A stretch of DNA of 64,000 nt from Lishizhenia tianjinensis. Its GTDB lineage: Bacteria > Bacteroidota > Bacteroidia > Flavobacteriales_D > Crocinitomicaceae. Below the pieces are notes generated by a model. The model made no database searches and was not told where the DNA came from. It was given only the letters and a program-made list of their open reading frames with translations. The position numbers and the translations under genes were made by a program. Position 1 is the stretch's first letter. Each line of letters starts with the position of its first letter. The DNA lies in the NCBI RefSeq assembly GCF_900116425.1, contig NZ_FPAS01000005.1, forward strand, positions 1-64,000. Reading direction: 5' to 3'. This document shows, piece by piece, positions 63,008 to 64,000 of this stretch.

Positions 63008-64000
63008 ATGAAAAAGTTAATTGCATTAGTTTCTCTTTTTAGTATCACTTTAACCTCCGCTCAAATTGGAATGGGGGAATGGCGTTTGCACATACCATCT
63101 AATAATGCCGTAGCGATAGCTGGAGATAAGCAAAATGTACACGTGATGTATGATAATGCGCTTTTAAGCTACGACGTAAATGCCAATGAAGTAACCCGAA
63201 GAGATAAGATAGATTACCTTTCTGAAATTGAACTAAGTACAATAGGTTTTGATACGGAAAGTCAGCAACTTTTCATCGGTTATGAAACAGGTAATATAGA
63301 TGTTCTTAAAGGAGAAAGAACCACCAACTTACCCTATATTCTGAATGCAAATATTACCGGAGATAAATCTATTTATTCCATAGAAGCCCACGAGAACATT
63401 GTTTATTTGGCAACAGGTTTTGGTATAGTTTTGATTAACCCAAGCAACTTGGAAGTTATAGATACCTACTACCCCAGTTCAGGAAACCAAGCCATTGTAG
63501 ATATAGATTTTCATCATGATTCCATTTTTGCTCTTACATCCGATAAACTCTACAGAGGTGCATTGAATAACAACTTTTTAGCAGATCCTTCTCAATGGGT
63601 TGTAGACCAGAGGTTGGCCGACTACAGTGCGGAAGGGGCTTATACGCACATTACCACTTTTATAGATGAGCAATACGTAATTTATCGCCATGAAAACTAT
63701 GAAGAAGACACTATTTTTCAGCTTTCTACAGGTGATGTATTCTTAGACCAAAGAGAAATAAATCAAATTTCTATCACAGACAACCGCATGGCTGTTTGTA
63801 TGGAAGGAGGAACGGTTATTTACGATGAAACACTCAATATACTCGACAATATTTATCAATACGTTAACCAGGTTTACCCCTCTTCTCGCGGTGCCATGTT
63901 TATCAACAATCAATTTTACATTGCCGATAACAATTCAGGATTTGTGCGTGCCAGCAATGCTTTCTACAGTGAGATTCTTGGTTTTGACGGTCCGTATAAC
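63008..64000 (+). CDS. porZ: PorZ-like type IX secretion component (3' partial)
   Basis: The ATG at 63008 opens a frame that runs past the right edge (331 codons visible). Signal peptide MKKLIALVSLFSITLTSAQ, then GMGEWRLHIPSNNAVAIAG, which is characteristic of PorZ, followed by beta-propeller blades (LLSYDVNANEV, IYLATGFGIVLINP-like VYLATGFGIVLI). PorZ lies on the cell surface and helps attach A-LPS to T9SS cargo. The rest of the protein, including the C-terminal sorting region, is beyond the window. The 199-base gap upstream has no recognised element. Confidence 0.82.
   Translation, partial: MKKLIALVSLFSITLTSAQIGMGEWRLHIPSNNAVAIAGDKQNVHVMYDNALLSYDVNANEVTRRDKIDYLSEIELSTIGFDTESQQLFIGYETGNIDVLKGERTTNLPYILNANITGDKSIYSIEAHENIVYLATGFGIVLINPSNLEVIDTYYPSSGNQAIVDIDFHHDSIFALTSDKLYRGALNNNFLADPSQWVVDQRLADYSAEGAYTHITTFIDEQYVIYRHENYEEDTIFQLSTGDVFLDQREINQISITDNRMAVCMEGGTVIYDETLNILDNIYQYVNQVYPSSRGAMFINNQFYIADNNSGFVRASNAFYSEILGFDGPYN

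Noticed and set aside
1-64000. CRISPR array, tRNA or rRNA genes
   Set aside because: I found no regularly spaced repeats of 25-40 bases with unique spacers, and no tRNA- or rRNA-like sequence in the gaps.

Overview
This 64 kb window comes from a low-GC chromosome of the phylum Bacteroidota, most likely the order Flavobacteriales. The evidence is a set of secreted proteins with type IX secretion (T9SS) sorting domains of both types, the start of a porZ-like gene at the right edge, a ccoN-ccoO fusion with a one-haem CcoP, many promoters fitting the Bacteroidetes -7 element TAnnTTTG, and weak Shine-Dalgarno sequences. I saw no rRNA, tRNA or CRISPR array.

Layout. 1-6.9 kb: the 3' part of a giant repeat adhesin with a type B T9SS domain, then a convergent GH39-like secreted glycosidase. 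7.2-21.2 kb: a respiration block on the + strand. A PAS histidine kinase with FixL-like residues, an unknown 178-aa protein and a fused receiver-CRP/FNR regulator precede the copper ATPase ccoI, ccoS, ccoNO, ccoQ, ccoP, ccoG, ccoH, a TauE/SafE-like membrane protein, a radical SAM protein and hemN. Three FNR-type palindromes lie before the 178-aa gene, ccoI and ccoS, so the block looks like one low-oxygen regulon with its own sensor and regulator.

21.2-27.8 kb (- strand): the least familiar region. It holds a NarL-type two-component pair, two paralogous proteins of about 225 aa with a C-terminal Cys motif, three paralogous membrane proteins of about 255 aa, and a candidate small RNA on the opposite strand. 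27.8-31.3 kb (- strand): the 5-oxoprolinase genes pxpABC with an NRAMP-fold transporter that lacks the metal-binding residues, and a histidine-phosphatase lipoprotein. 31.3-37.4 kb: a secreted protein, a MATE exporter, a PepSY membrane protein and an S9 peptidase.

37.7-47.4 kb: a tandem pair of T9SS cargo genes, a DoxDA-like protein, small secreted or lipid-anchored proteins, a 964-aa T9SS cargo protein and a FISUMP-domain lipoprotein. 47.7-64 kb: mostly housekeeping genes (rluF, recJ, acyl-CoA thioesterase, GNAT-nitrilase fusion, an RluB-type pseudouridine synthase, an LD-carboxypeptidase, a YbhN-like protein, an Ig-like lipoprotein, fRMsr and hemW), an IS1595-like element with inverted ends but a degenerate transposase, and the 5' end of porZ. 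Intergenic gaps carry a dispersed repeat family found near 4.9, 7.0, 33.8, 41.1 and 47.5 kb.
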